Shown in pieces: positions 34,280 to 46,813 of a stretch of 64,000 nucleotides of DNA. The stretch is taken from assembly GCA_920105625.2 (NCBI GenBank), contig OV050030.1:160341863-160405862 (forward strand), in the 5' to 3' direction. Under the pieces are notes generated by a model, which saw only the letters and a list, made by a program, of their open reading frames with translations, made no database searches and had not been told where the DNA came from. Source of the DNA: Clusia tigrina (taxonomy: Eukaryota > Arthropoda > Insecta > Diptera > Clusiidae). Position 1 is the stretch's first letter. Each line of letters opens with the position of its first letter. The position numbers and the translations under genes were made by a program.

Positions 34280-36040
34280 ATGCTACCCTTGAATCCCAAA
34301 TCAAACACTGATAAAACTTCAAATGGCCCTAATTTCTATACGGTGCGTCCTATACCTATCAAATTTGCAACATACAAATGCTTATAACTTTTTACTGGAG
34401 CGTAATAAAACCTTGAAATTTTCTGACAATAAAGTTCTCGAGCCTCTTGTCAATTTAAGCTATCGCTCATAGCTATGCTACCCTTGAGACCCAAAACAAA
34501 CACTGACAAAACCTCAAATGGCCCAAAATTCTATACGGTGGTCCTATACCTATAAAAGTTTGCAACATTCAAATGGTTTTAACTTACTACAGGAGCGTAA
34601 TAATACCTTGAAATTTTGTGACAATAAAGTACTCGAGCCTCTTGTCAATTTAAGCTATCGCTCATAGCTATGGTACCCTTGAGTCCCAAAACAAACACTG
34701 ACAAAACTTCAAATGGGCCTAACTGCTATAAGGTGCGTCCTATACCTATCAAAGTTTGCAACAATCAAATGCTTGTAACTTTTTACTGGAGTGTAATAAA
34801 ATCTTGAAATTTTGTGACAATAAAGTACTCGAGCCTCTTGTCAATTTAAGCTATCGCTAATAGCTATGCTACCTTTGAGTCCCAAATAAAACACTGATAA
34901 AACTTCAAATGGCCCTAACTTCTATACGGTGAGTTTTATTTCAATCACAGTTTGCAACAATCAAATGCTTGTAACTTTTTTCTGGAGCGTCATAAAACCT
35001 TTACATTTTGTGACAATACAGTACTCGTGCCTCTTATAAATTTAAGCTATCGCTCATAGCTATGCTACCCTTGAGTCCCAAATCAAACGCTGATAAATCT
35101 TCAAATGGCCCTAAATTCTATACTGTGCCTCCTATATCTATCAAAGTTTGCTACATTCAAATGCTTGTAACTTTTTACTGGAGCGTAATAAAATCTGGAA
35201 ATTTTGTGACAATAAAGTACTCGTGCCTCATGCCAATTTAAGCTTTCGCTCATAGCTATGCTACCCTTGAGTCCCAAATCAAACACTGATAAAACTTCAA
35301 ATGGCCCTAACTTCTATACGGTGCGTCCTATATCTATCAAAGTTTGCTACATTTAAATGCTTGTAACTTTTTACTGGAGCGTAATAAAAACTGGAAATTT
35401 TGTAACAATAAAGTATTCGTGCCTCTTGTCAAATTAAGCTATTGCTCATGGCTATGCTACCCTTGAGTCCCACAACACATACTGATAAAACTTCAAATGG
35501 CCCCAACTTCTTTACGGTGCGACCTATACCTATCAAAGTTTGCAACATTCAAATGCTTGTAATTTTTTACTGGAGCGTCATAAAACCTTGAAATTTTGTG
35601 ACAATAAAGTACTCGAGCCTCTTACCAATTTAACTTATCGCTCATAGCTATGCTTCCCCTGAGTCCCAAAACAAACACTGATAAAACTTCAAATGGCCCT
35701 AACTTTTATACGGTGCGTCCTTTACCTATCAAAGTTTGCAATATTCACATGCTTGTAACTTTTACTGGAGCGTCATAAAATCTTTAAGTTTTGTGACAAT
35801 AAAGTACTCGAGCCTCTGGTCAATTTAAGCTATCGCTCATAGCTATGCTACTCTTGAGTCCCAAAACAAACACTGATAAAACTTCAAAAGGCCCTAACTT
35901 CTATACGGTGCGTCCTATACCTATCAAAGTTTGCAACAATCAAATGCTTGTAACTTTTTGCTGGAGCGTAATAAAATCTTGAAATTTTGTGACAATCAAG
36001 TACTCGAGCCTCTTGCCAATTCAAGCCATCGCTCATAGCT
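34280..36040 (+). repeat. I-J-A1-B1-K-L-H-C-D run of copy 2
   Basis: I (34280), J, A1, B1 (34867), K, L, H, C, D variant. From 34931 it matches 19161-20270 at offset 15770 with very few differences; one seen is CGAGCCACTTACC at 19845 against CGAGCCTCTTACC at 35615. The I, J and A1 units have no counterpart at 19096. Confidence 0.85.
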
Positions 36041-38585
36041 ATGCTACTCTTGAGTGCCAAAACAAACACTGATAAAACTTCAAATGGCCTTAACTTCTAT
36101 ACGGTGCGTCCTATACCTATCAAAGTTTGCAAACAATCAAATGCTTGTAACTTTTTACTGGAGTGTAATAAAATCTTGAAATTTTGTGACAATAAATTAC
36201 TGGAGCCTCGTGTCAATTTAAGCTATCGCTAATAGCTATGCTACCCTTGAGTCCCAAATCAAACACTGATAAAAATTCAAATGGCCCTAACTTCTATGCG
36301 GTGAGTCTTATATCAATCACAGTTTGCAACAATCAAATGCTTGTAACTTTTTACTGGAGCGTCATAAAATCTTGAAATTTTGTGACAATAAAGTACACGA
36401 GCCTCCTGTCAATTTAAGCTAGCTCATAGCTATGCTACCCTTGGGTCCCAAAACAAACACTGATAAAACTTCAAAAAGCCCTAACTTCTATACAGTGCGT
36501 CCTACAACTATCAAAGTTTGGAACAATCAAATGCTTGTAACTTTTTACTGGAGCGTAATAAAATCTTGAAATTTTGTGACAATAAAGTACTCTTGCCTCT
36601 TGTCAATTTAAGCTATCCCTTATAGCTATGCTACCCTTGAGTCCCAAAACAAACATTGATAAAACTTCAAATGGCCCTAACTTCTATACGGTGCGACCTA
36701 TACCTATCAAATTTTGACACATTCAAATGCTTGTAAATTTTTACTGGAGCGTCATAAAAGCTTGAAATTTTGTGACAATAAATTACTGGAGCCTCTTGTC
36801 AATTTCAGCCATCGCTCAAAGCTATGCTACTCTTGAGTCCCAAAACAACCACTGATAAAACTTCAAATGGCCCTAACTTCTATACGGTGCGTCCTATACC
36901 TATAAAAGTTTGCAACATTAAACTGCTTTTAACTTACTACAGGAGCGTAATAAAACCTTGAAATTTTGTGACAATAAAGTACTCGAGCCTCTTGTCAATT
37001 TAAGCTATCGCTCATAGCTATGGTACCCTTGAGTCCCAAAACAAACACTGACAAAACTTCAAATGGGCCTAACTTCTATACGGTGCGTCCTATACCTATC
37101 AAAGTTTGCAACAATCAAATGCTTGTAACTTTTTACTGGAGTGTAATAAAATCTTGAAATTTTGTGACAATAAAGTACTCGAGCCTCTTGTCAATTTAAG
37201 CTATCGCTAATAGCTATGCTACCTTTGAGTCCCAAATCAGACACTGATAAAACTTCAAATGGCCCTAACTTCTATACGGTGAGTCTTATATCAATCACAG
37301 TTTGCAACAATCAAATGCTTGTAACTTTTTTCTGGAGCGTAATAAAACCTTGAAATTTTGTGACAATTAAGTACTTGAGCCTCTTACCAATTTAAGCTAT
37401 CGCTCATAGCTACGCTCCCCTTGAGTCCCAAATCAAACACTGATAAAACTTCAAATAGCCCTAACTTCTATACGGTGCGTGCTATACCTATCAAATTTGC
37501 AACATACAAATGCTTATAACTTTTTACTGGAGCGTAATAAAACCTTGAAATTTTCTGACAATAAAGTTCTCGAGCCTCTTGTCAATTTAAGCTATCGCTA
37601 ATAGCTATCCTACCCTTGAGTCCCAAAACAAACACTGACAAAACTTCAAATGGCCCAAAATTCTATACGGTGGTCCTATACCTATAAAAGTTTGCAACAT
37701 TCAAATGCTTTTAACTTACTACAGGAGCGTAATAAAACCTTGAAATTTTGTGACAATAAAGTACTCGAGCCTCTTGTCAATTTAAGCTATCGCTCATAGC
37801 TATGGTTCCCTTGAGTCCCAAAACAAACACTGACAAAACTCCAAATGGGCCTAACTTCTATACGGTGCGTCCTATACCTATCAAAGTTTGCACCAATCAA
37901 ATGCTTGTAACTTTTTGCTGGAGCGTAATAAAATCTTGAAATTTTGTAACAATAAAGTATTCGTGCCTCTTGTCAAATTAAGCTATAGCTCATAGCTATG
38001 CTACCCTTGAGTCCCAAAACAAACACTGACAAAACTCCAAATGGGCCTAACTTCTATACGGTGCGTCCTATACCTATCAAAGTTTGCACCATTCAAATGC
38101 TTGTAATTTTTTACTGGAGCGTCATAAAACCTTGAAATTTTGTGACAATAAAGTACTCGAGCCTCTTGTCAATTCAAGCCATCGCTCATAGCTATGCTAC
38201 TCTTGAGTGCCAAAACAAACATTGATAAAACTTCAAATGGCCCTAACTTCTATACGGTGCGACCTAAACCTATCAAATTTTGACACATTCAAATGCTTGT
38301 AAATTTTTACTGGAGCGTCATAAAACCTTGAAATTTTGTGACAATAAAGTACTCGAGCCTCTTGTGAAATTAAGCTATAGCTCATAGCTATGCTACCCTT
38401 GAGTCCCAAAACACATACTGATAAAACTTCAAATGGCCCCAACTTCTATACGGTGCGACCTATACCTATCAAATTTTGACACATTCAAATGCTTGTAAAT
38501 TTTTACTGGAGCGTCATAAAATCTTTAAATTTTGTGACAATAAAGTACTCGAGCCTCTTGTCAATTTAAGCTATCCCTCATAGCT
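36041..38585 (+). repeat. 13-monomer counterpart of the 14-mer HOR (2545 bp)
   Basis: Same order as 20271-23011 but without the A1 that lies at about 21590-21786 there, so the offset drops from 15770 to 15574. The joint is inside GAAATTTTGTGACAATTAAG at about 37350-37372. Confidence 0.87.
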
Positions 38586-40956
38586 ATGCTACTCTTGAGT
38601 GCCAAAACAAACACTGATAAAACTTCAAATGGCCTTAACTTCTATACGGTGCGTCCTATACCTATCAAAGTTTGCAAACAATCAAATGCTTGTAACTTTT
38701 TACTGGAGTGTAATAAAATCTTGAAATTTTGTGACAATAAATTACTGGAGCCTCTTGTCAATTTAAGCTATCGCTAATAGCTATGCTACCCTTGAGTCCC
38801 AAATCAAACACTGATAAAAATTCAAATGGCCCTAACTTCTATGCGGTGAGTCTTATATCAATTACAGTTTGCAACAATCAAATGCTTGTAACTTTTTACT
38901 GGAGCGTCATAAAATCTTGAAATTTTGTGACAATAAAGTACACGAGCCTCCTGTCAATTTAAGCTAGCGCTCATAGCTATGCTACCCTTGAGTCCCAAAA
39001 CAAACACTGATAAAACTTCAAAAGGCCCTAACTGCAATACAGTGCGTCCTATACCTATCAAAGTTTGGAACAATCAAATGCTTGTAACTTTTTACTGGAG
39101 CGTAATAAAATCTTGAAATTTTGTGACAATAAAATACTCTTGCCTCTTGTCAATTTAAGCTATCCCTTATAGCTATGCTACCCTTGAGTCCCAAAACAAA
39201 CATTGATAAAACTTCAAATGGCCCTAACTTCTATACGGTGCGACCTATACCTATCAAATTTTGACACATTCAAATGCTTGTAAATTTTTACTGGAGCGTC
39301 ATAAAACCTTGAAATTTTGTGACAATAAAGTACTCGAGCCTCTTGTCAATTTCAGCCATCGCTCATAGCTATGCTACTCTTGAGTCCCAAAACAACCACT
39401 GATAAACCTTCAAATGGCCCTAACTTCTATACGGTGCGTCCTATACCTATTGAAGTTTGCATCAATCAAATGCTTGTAACTTTTTACTGGAGCGTAATAA
39501 AACCTTGAAATTTTGTGACAATTAAGTACTCGAGCCTCTTGTCAATTTAAGCTATCGCTTAAAGGTATGCTACCCTTGAGTCCCAAAACAAACACTGACA
39601 AAACTTCAAATGGCCCAAAATTCTATACGGTTGTCCTATACCTATAAAAGTTTGCAACATTCAAATGCTTTTAACTTACTACAGGAGCGTAATAAAACCT
39701 TGAAATTTTGTGACAATAAAGTACTCGAGCCTCTAGTCAATTTAAGCTATCGCTCATAGCTATAGTACCCTTGAGTCCCAAGACAAACACTGACAAAACT
39801 TCAAATGGGCCTAACTTCTATACGGTGCGTCCTATACCTATCAAAGTTTGCAACAATCAAATGCTTGTAACTTTTTACTGGAGTGTAATAAAATCTTGAA
39901 ATTTTGTGACAATAAAGTACTCGAGCCTCTTGTCAATTTAAGCTATCGCTAATAGCTATGCTACCTTTGAGTCCCAAATCAAACACTGATAAAACTTCAA
40001 ATGGCCCTAACTTCTATACGGTGAGTCTTATATCAATCACTGTTTGCAACAATCAAATGCTTGTAACTTTTTTCTGGAGCGTAATAAAACCTTGAAATTT
40101 TGTGACAATAAAGTACTCGAGCCTCTTGTCAATTTAGGCTATCGCTCATAGCTATGGTACCCTTGAGTCCCAAAACAAACACTGACAAAACTTCAAATGG
40201 GCCTAACTTCTATACGGTGCGTCCTATACCTATCAAAGTTTGCAACAATCAAATGATTGTAACTTTTTACTGGAGTGTAATAAAATCTTGACATTTTGTG
40301 ACAATTAAGTACTTGAGCCTCTTACCAATTTAAGCTATCGCTCATAGCTATGCTCCCCTTGAGTCCCAAATCAAACACTGATAAAACTTCAAATGGCCCT
40401 AACTTCTATACGGTGCGTGCTATACCTATCAAATTTGCAACATACAAATGCTTATAACTTTTTACTGGAGCGTAATAAAAACTTCAAATTTTCTGACAAT
40501 AAAGTTCTCGAGCCTCTTGTCAATTTAAGCTATCGCTAATAGCTATGCTACCCTTGAGTCCCAAAACAAACACTGACAAAACTTCAAATGGCCCAAAATT
40601 CTATACTGTGGTCCTATACCTATAAAAGTTTGCAACATTCAAATGCTTTTAACTTACTACAGGAGCGTAATAAAACCTTGAAATTTTGTGACAATAAAGT
40701 ACTCGAGCCTCTTGTCAATTTAAGCTATCGCTCATAGCTATGGTACCCTTGAGTCCCAAAACAAACACTGACAAAACTTCAAATGGGCCTAACTTCTATA
40801 CGGTGCGTCCTATACCTATCAAAGTTTGCAACAATCAAATGCTTGTAACTTTTTGCTGGAGCGTAATAAAATCTTGAAATTTTGTAACAATAAAGTATTC
40901 GTGCCTCTTGTCAAATTAAGCTATAGCTCATAGCTATGCTACCCTTGAGTCCCAAA
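38586..40956 (+). repeat. Counterpart of 23012-25382
   Basis: Matches at a constant offset of 15574, including odd junctions such as CGCTTAAAGGTATGC and CTATAGTACCC. Few substitutions were noticed; one is GGTTCTATACC at 25036 against GGTCCTATACC at 40610. Confidence 0.88.
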
Positions 40957-43091
40957 ACACATACAGATAAAACTTCAAATGGCTCCAACTTCTATACGGT
41001 GCGACCTATACCTATCAAAATTTGCACCATTCAAATGCTTGTAATTTTTTACTGGAGCGTCATAAAACCTTGAAATTTTGTGACAATAAAGTACTCGAGC
41101 CTCTTGTCAATTCAAGCCATCGCTCATAGCTATGCTACTCTTGAGTGCCAAAACAAACATTGATAAAACTTCAAATGGCCCTAACTTCTATACGGTGCGA
41201 CCTATACCTGTCAAATTTTGACACATTCAAATGCTTGTAAATTTTTACTGGAGCGTCATAAAACCTTGAAATTTTGTGACAATAAAGTACTCTTGCCTCT
41301 TGTCAATTTAAGCTATCGCTTATAGCTATGCTACCCTTGAGTCCCAAAACAAACATTGATAAAACTTCAAATGGCCCTAACTTCTATACGGTGCGACCTA
41401 TACCTATCAAATTTTGACACATTCAAATGCTTGTAAATTTTTACTGGAGCGTCATAAAACCTTGAAATTTAGTGACAATAAAGTACTCGAGCCTCTTGTC
41501 AATTTCAGCCATCGCTCATAGCTATGCTACTCTTGAGTCCAAAAACAACCACTGATAAAACTTCAAATGGCCCCAACTTCTATACAGTGCGTCCTATACC
41601 TATCAAAGTTTGGAACAATCAAATGCTTGTAAATTTTTACTGGAGTGTAATAAAATCTTGAAATTTTGTGACAATAAATTACTGGAGCCTCTTGTCAATT
41701 TAAGCTATCGCTAATAGCTATGCTACCCTTGAGTCCCAAATCAAACACTGATAAAAATTCAAATGGCCCTAACTTCTATGCGGTGAGTCTTATATCAATC
41801 ACAGTTTGCAACAATCAAATGCTTGTAACTTTTTACTGGAGCGTAATAAAATCTTGAAATTTTGTGACAATAAAATACTCTTGCCTCTTGTCAATTTAAG
41901 CTATCCCTTATAGCTATGCTACCCTTGAGTCCCAAAACAAACATTGATAAAACTTCAAATGGCCCTAACTTCTATACGGTGCGACCTATACCTATAAAAT
42001 TTTGACACATTCAAATGCTTGTAATTTTTTACTGGAGCGTCATAAAACGTTGAAATTTTGTGACAATAAAGTACACGAGCCTCCTGTCAATTTAAGCTAG
42101 CGCTCATAGCTATGCTACCCTTGAGTCCCAAAACAAACACTGATAAAACTTCAAAAGGCCCTAACTGCTATACAGTGCGTCCTATACCTATCAAAGTTTG
42201 GAACAATCAAATGCTTGTCACTTTTTACTGGAGCGTAATAATATCTTGAAATTTTGTGACAATAAAATACTCTTGCCTCTTGTCAATTTAAGCTATTCCT
42301 TATAGCTATGCTACCCTTGAGTCCCAAAACAAACATTGATAAAACTTCAAATGGCCCTAACTTCTATACGGTGCGACCTATACCTATAAAATTTTGACAC
42401 ATTCAAATGCTTGTAATTTTTTACTGGAGCGTCATAAAACCTTGAAATTTTGTGACAATAAAGTACTCGAGCCTCTTGTCAATTCAAGCCATCGCTCATA
42501 GCTATGCTACTCTTGAGTGCCAAAACAAACATTGATAAAACTTCAAATGGCCCTAACTTCTATACGGTGCGACCTATACCTGTCAAATTTTGACACATTC
42601 AAATGCTTGTAAATTTTTACTGGACCGTCATAAAACCTTGAAATTTTGTGACAATAAAGTACTCTTGCCTCTTGTCAATTTAAGCTATCGCTTATAGCTA
42701 TGCTACCCTTGAGTCCCAAAACAAACATTGATAAAACTTCAAATGGCCCTAACTTCTATACGGTGCGACGTATACCTATCAAATTTTGACACATTCAAAT
42801 GCTTGTAAATTTTTACTGGAGCGTCATAAAACCTTGAAATTTTGTGACAATAAAGTACTCGAGCCTCTTGTCAATTTCAGCCATCGCTCATAGCTATGCT
42901 ACTCTTGAGTCCCAAAACAACCACTGATAAAACTTCAAATGGCCCTAACTTCTATACAGTGCGTCCTATACCTATCAAAGTTTGGAACAATCAAATGCTT
43001 GTAACTTTTTACTGGAGCGTAATAAAATCTTGAAATTTTGTGACAATAAAGTACTCGTGCCACTCGTCAATTGAAGCTATCGCTCATAGCT
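40957..43091 (+). repeat. Single 11-monomer version of the 13-mer block
   Basis: Counterpart of 25383-27929 and 27930-30477, present once. It agrees with copy B at the sites where copy A is unique. The two penultimate monomers are missing: near 43045 GTAATAAAATCTTG passes directly to GTACTCGTGCCACTCG. The same short form occurs near 46770 and the long form at 53390-53830. Confidence 0.85.
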
Positions 43092-45245
43092 ATGCTACCC
43101 TTGAGTCCCAAATCAAACACTGATAAAACTTCAAATGGCCCAAACTTCTATACGGTGAGTCTTATATCAATTACAGTTTGCAACAATCAAATGACTGTAA
43201 CTTTTTACTGAAGCGTCATAAAACCTTGACATTTTGTGACAATTAAGTACTTGAGCCTCTTACCAATTTAACTTATCGCTCGTAGCGATGCTTCCCCTGA
43301 GTCCCAAAAGAAACACTGATAAAACTTCAAGTCGCCCTAACTTTTACACGGTGCGTCCTTTACCTATCAAAGTTTGCAACAATCAAATGCTTGTAACTTT
43401 TTACTGGAGTGTAATAAAATCTTGAAATTTTGTGACAATAAAGTACTCGAGCCTCTTGTCAATTTAAGCTATCGCTAATAACTATGCTACCTTTGAGTCC
43501 TAAATCAAACACTGATAAAACTTCAAATGGCCCTAACTTCTATACGGTGAGTCTTATATCAATCACAGTTTGCCACAATCAAATGCTTGTAACTTTTTTC
43601 TGGAGCGTAATAAAACCTTGAAATTTTGTGACAATAAAGTACTCGAGCCTCTTGTCAATTTAAGCTATCGCTCATAGCTATGGCACCCTTGAGTCCCAAA
43701 AGAAATACTGACAAAACTTCAAATGGGCCTAACTTCTATACGGTGCGTCCTATACCTATCAAAGTTTGCAACAATCAAATGCTTGTAACTTTTTGCTGGA
43801 GCGTAATAAAATCTTGAAATTTTGTAACAATAAAGTATTCGTGCCTCTTGTCAAATTAAGCTATAGCTCATAGCTATGCTACCCTTGAGTCCCAAAACAC
43901 ATAAATAAAACTTCAAATGGCCCCAACTTCTATACGGTGCGACCTATACCTATCAAAGTTTGCACCATTCAAATGCTTGTAATTTTTTACTGGAGCGTCA
44001 TAAAACCTTGAAATTTTGTGACAATAAAGTACTCGAGCCTCTTGTCAATTCAAGCCATCGCTCATAGCTATGCTACTCTTGAGTGCCAAAACAAACATTG
44101 ATAAAACTTCAAATGGCCCTAACTTCTATACGGTGCGACCCATACCTATCAAATTTTGACACATTCAAATGCTTGTAAATTTTTACTGGAGCGTCATAAA
44201 ACCTTGAAATTTTGTGACAATAAAGTACTCTTGCCTCTTGTCAATTTAAGCTATCGCTTATAGCTATGCTACCCTTGAGTCCCAAAACAAACATTGATAA
44301 AACTTCAAATGGCCCTAACTTCTATACGGTGCGACCTATACCTATCAAATTTTGACACATTCAAATGCTTGTAAATTTTTACTGGAGCGTCATAAAACCT
44401 TGAAATTTTGTGACAATAAAGTACTCGAGCCTCTTGTCAATTTCAGCCATCGCTCATAGCTATGCTACTCTTCAGTCCCAAAAAAACCACTGATAAAACT
44501 TCAAATGGCCCTAACTTCTATACAGTGCGTCCTATACCTATCAAAGTTTGGAACAATCAAATGCTTGTAACTTTTTACTGGAGCGTAATAAAATCTTGAA
44601 ATTTTGTGACAATAAAGTACTCTTGCCTCTTGTCAATTTAAGCTATCGCTTATAGCTATGCTACCCTTGAGTCCCAAAACAAACATTGAGAAAACTTCAA
44701 ATGGCCCTATCTTCTATACGGTGCGACCTATACCTATCAAATTTTGACACATTCAAATGCTTGTAAATTTTTACTGGAGCGTCATAAAACCTTGAAATTT
44801 TGTGACAATAAAGTACTCGAGCCTCTTGTCAATTTCAGCCATCGCTCATAGCTATGCTACTCTTGAGCCCTAAAACAACCACTGATAAAACTTCAAATGG
44901 CCCCAACTTCTATACAGTGCGTCCTATACCTATCAAAGTTTGGAACAATCAAATGCTTGTAACTTTTTACTGGAGTGTAATAAAATCTTGAAATTTTGTG
45001 ACAATAAATTACTGGAGCCTCTTGTCAATTTAAGCTATCGCTAATAGCTATGCTACCCTTGAGTCCCAAATCAAACACTGATAAAAATTCAAATGGCCCT
45101 AACTTCTATGCGGTGAGTCTTATATCAATCACAGTTTGCAACAATCAAATGCTTGTAACTTTTTACTGGAGCGTCATAAAATCTTGAAATTTTGTGACAA
45201 TAAAGTACACGAGCCTCCTGTCAATTTAAGCTAGCGCTCATAGCT

Positions 45246-45833
45246 ATGCTACCCTTGAGTCCCAAAACAAACACTGATAAAACTTCAAAAGGCCCTAACT
45301 GCTATACAGTGCGTCCTATACCTATCAAAGTTTGGAACAATCAAATGCTTGTCACTTTTTACTGGAGCGTAATAAAATCTTGAAATTTTGTGACAATAAA
45401 ATACTCTTGCCTCTTGTCAATTTAAGCTATCCCTTATAGCTATGCTACCCTTGAGTCCCAAAACAAACATTGATAAAACTTCAAATGGCCCTAACTTCTA
45501 TACGGTGCGACCTATACCTATAAAATTTTGACACATTCAAATGCTTGTAATTTTTTACTGGAGCGTCATAAAACCTTGAAATTTTGTGACAATAAAGTAC
45601 TCGAGCCTCTTGTCAATTCAAGCCATCGCTCATAGCTATGCTACTCTTGAGTGCCAAAACAAACATTGATAAAACTTCAAATGGCCCTAACTTCTATACG
45701 GTGCGACCTATACCTATAAAATTTTGACACATTCAAATGCTTGTAATTTTTTACTGGAGCGTCATAAAACGTTGAAATTTTGTGACAATAAAGTACACGA
45801 GCCTCCTGTCAATTTAAGCTAGCGCTCATAGCT
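45246..45833 (+). repeat. 3-monomer (588-bp) local duplication, copy 1
   Basis: D-E-E' trio. It is followed at exactly 588 bp by a second D-E-E' trio. The shared marker CTGCTATACAG is at 45299 and 45887. Confidence 0.85.
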
Positions 45834-46421
45834 ATGCTACCCTTGAGTCCCAAAACAAACACTGATAAAACTTCAAAAGGCCCTAACTGCTATACAGTGC
45901 GTCCTATACCTATCAAAGTTTGGAACAATCAAATGCTTGTCACTTTTTACTGGAGCGTAATAATATCTTGAAATTTTGTGACAATAAAATACTCTTGCCT
46001 CTTGTCAATTTAAGCTATCCCTTATAGCTATGCTACCCTTGAGTCCCAAAACAAACATTGATAAAACTTCAAATGGCCCTAACTTCTATACGGTGCGACC
46101 TATACCTATAAAATTTTGACACATTCAAATGCTTGTAATTTTTTACTGGAGCGTCATAAAACCTTGAAATTTTGTGACAATAAAGTACTCGAGCCTCTTG
46201 TCAATTCAAGCCATCGCTCATAGCTATGCTACTCTTGAGTGCCAAAACAAACATTGATAAAACTTCAAATGGCCCTAACTGCTATACAGTGCGTCCTATA
46301 CCTATCAAAGTTTGGAACAATCAAATGCTTGTCACTTTTTACTGGAGCGTAATAAAATCTTGAAATTTTGTGACAATAAAATACTCTTGCCTCTTGTCAA
46401 TTTAAGCTATCCCTTATAGCT
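45834..46421 (+). repeat. 3-monomer (588-bp) local duplication, copy 2
   Basis: D (45834), E (46030) and a chimeric monomer (46226-46421). The chimera begins CTACTCTTGAGTGCC as an E/A2-like unit and becomes D-like at CTGCTATACAG (46279). It gives a third D-type centre 392 bp after the second, as expected from a further in-register exchange. Confidence 0.83.
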
Positions 46422-46813
46422 ATGCTACCCTTGAGTCCCAAAACAAACATTGATAAAACTTCAAATGGCCCTAACTTCTATACGGTGCGACCTATACCTA
46501 TAAAATTTTGACACATTCAAATGCTTGTAAATTTTTACTGGAGCGTCATAAAACCTTGAAATTTTGTGACAATAAAGTACTCGAGCCTCTTGTCAATTTC
46601 AGCCATCGCTCATAGCTATGCTACTCTTGAGTCCCAAAACAACCACTGATAAAACTTCAAATGGCCCTAACTTCTATACAGTGCGTCCTATACCTATCAA
46701 AGTTTGGAACAATCAAATGCTTGTAACTTTTTACTGGAGCGTAATAAAATCTTGAAATTTTGTGACAATAAAGTACTCGTGCCACTCGTCAATTGAAGCT
46801 ATCGCTCATAGCT

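Larger units (their letters stand above)
31091..43725 (+). repeat. 15.5-kb super-unit, copy 2 (12.6 kb)
   Basis: Repeats 15612-31090 with these changes: J and A1 missing at 32612; extra half-monomer, I, J and A1 at 34182-34866; one A1 missing at about 37370; only one 13-mer block; two monomers missing near 43050. The net loss is 2844 bp, which matches the observed offset change from 15479 to 12635. After 43725 it continues into the original right neighbour. Confidence 0.85.
43092..46813 (+). repeat. B3-phased HOR, 19 monomers (3722 bp)
   Basis: Starts with B3 and the re-drawn dyad, followed by C-like, B1, A1, H, E, E, F, E, F, B2, D and so on. A 2-bp deletion at about 43905 (CACATAAATAAAAC) accounts for 3722 rather than 3724. 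CTTCAGTCCC at 44470 marks a distinctive F monomer that recurs in the next copies. Confidence 0.88.
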
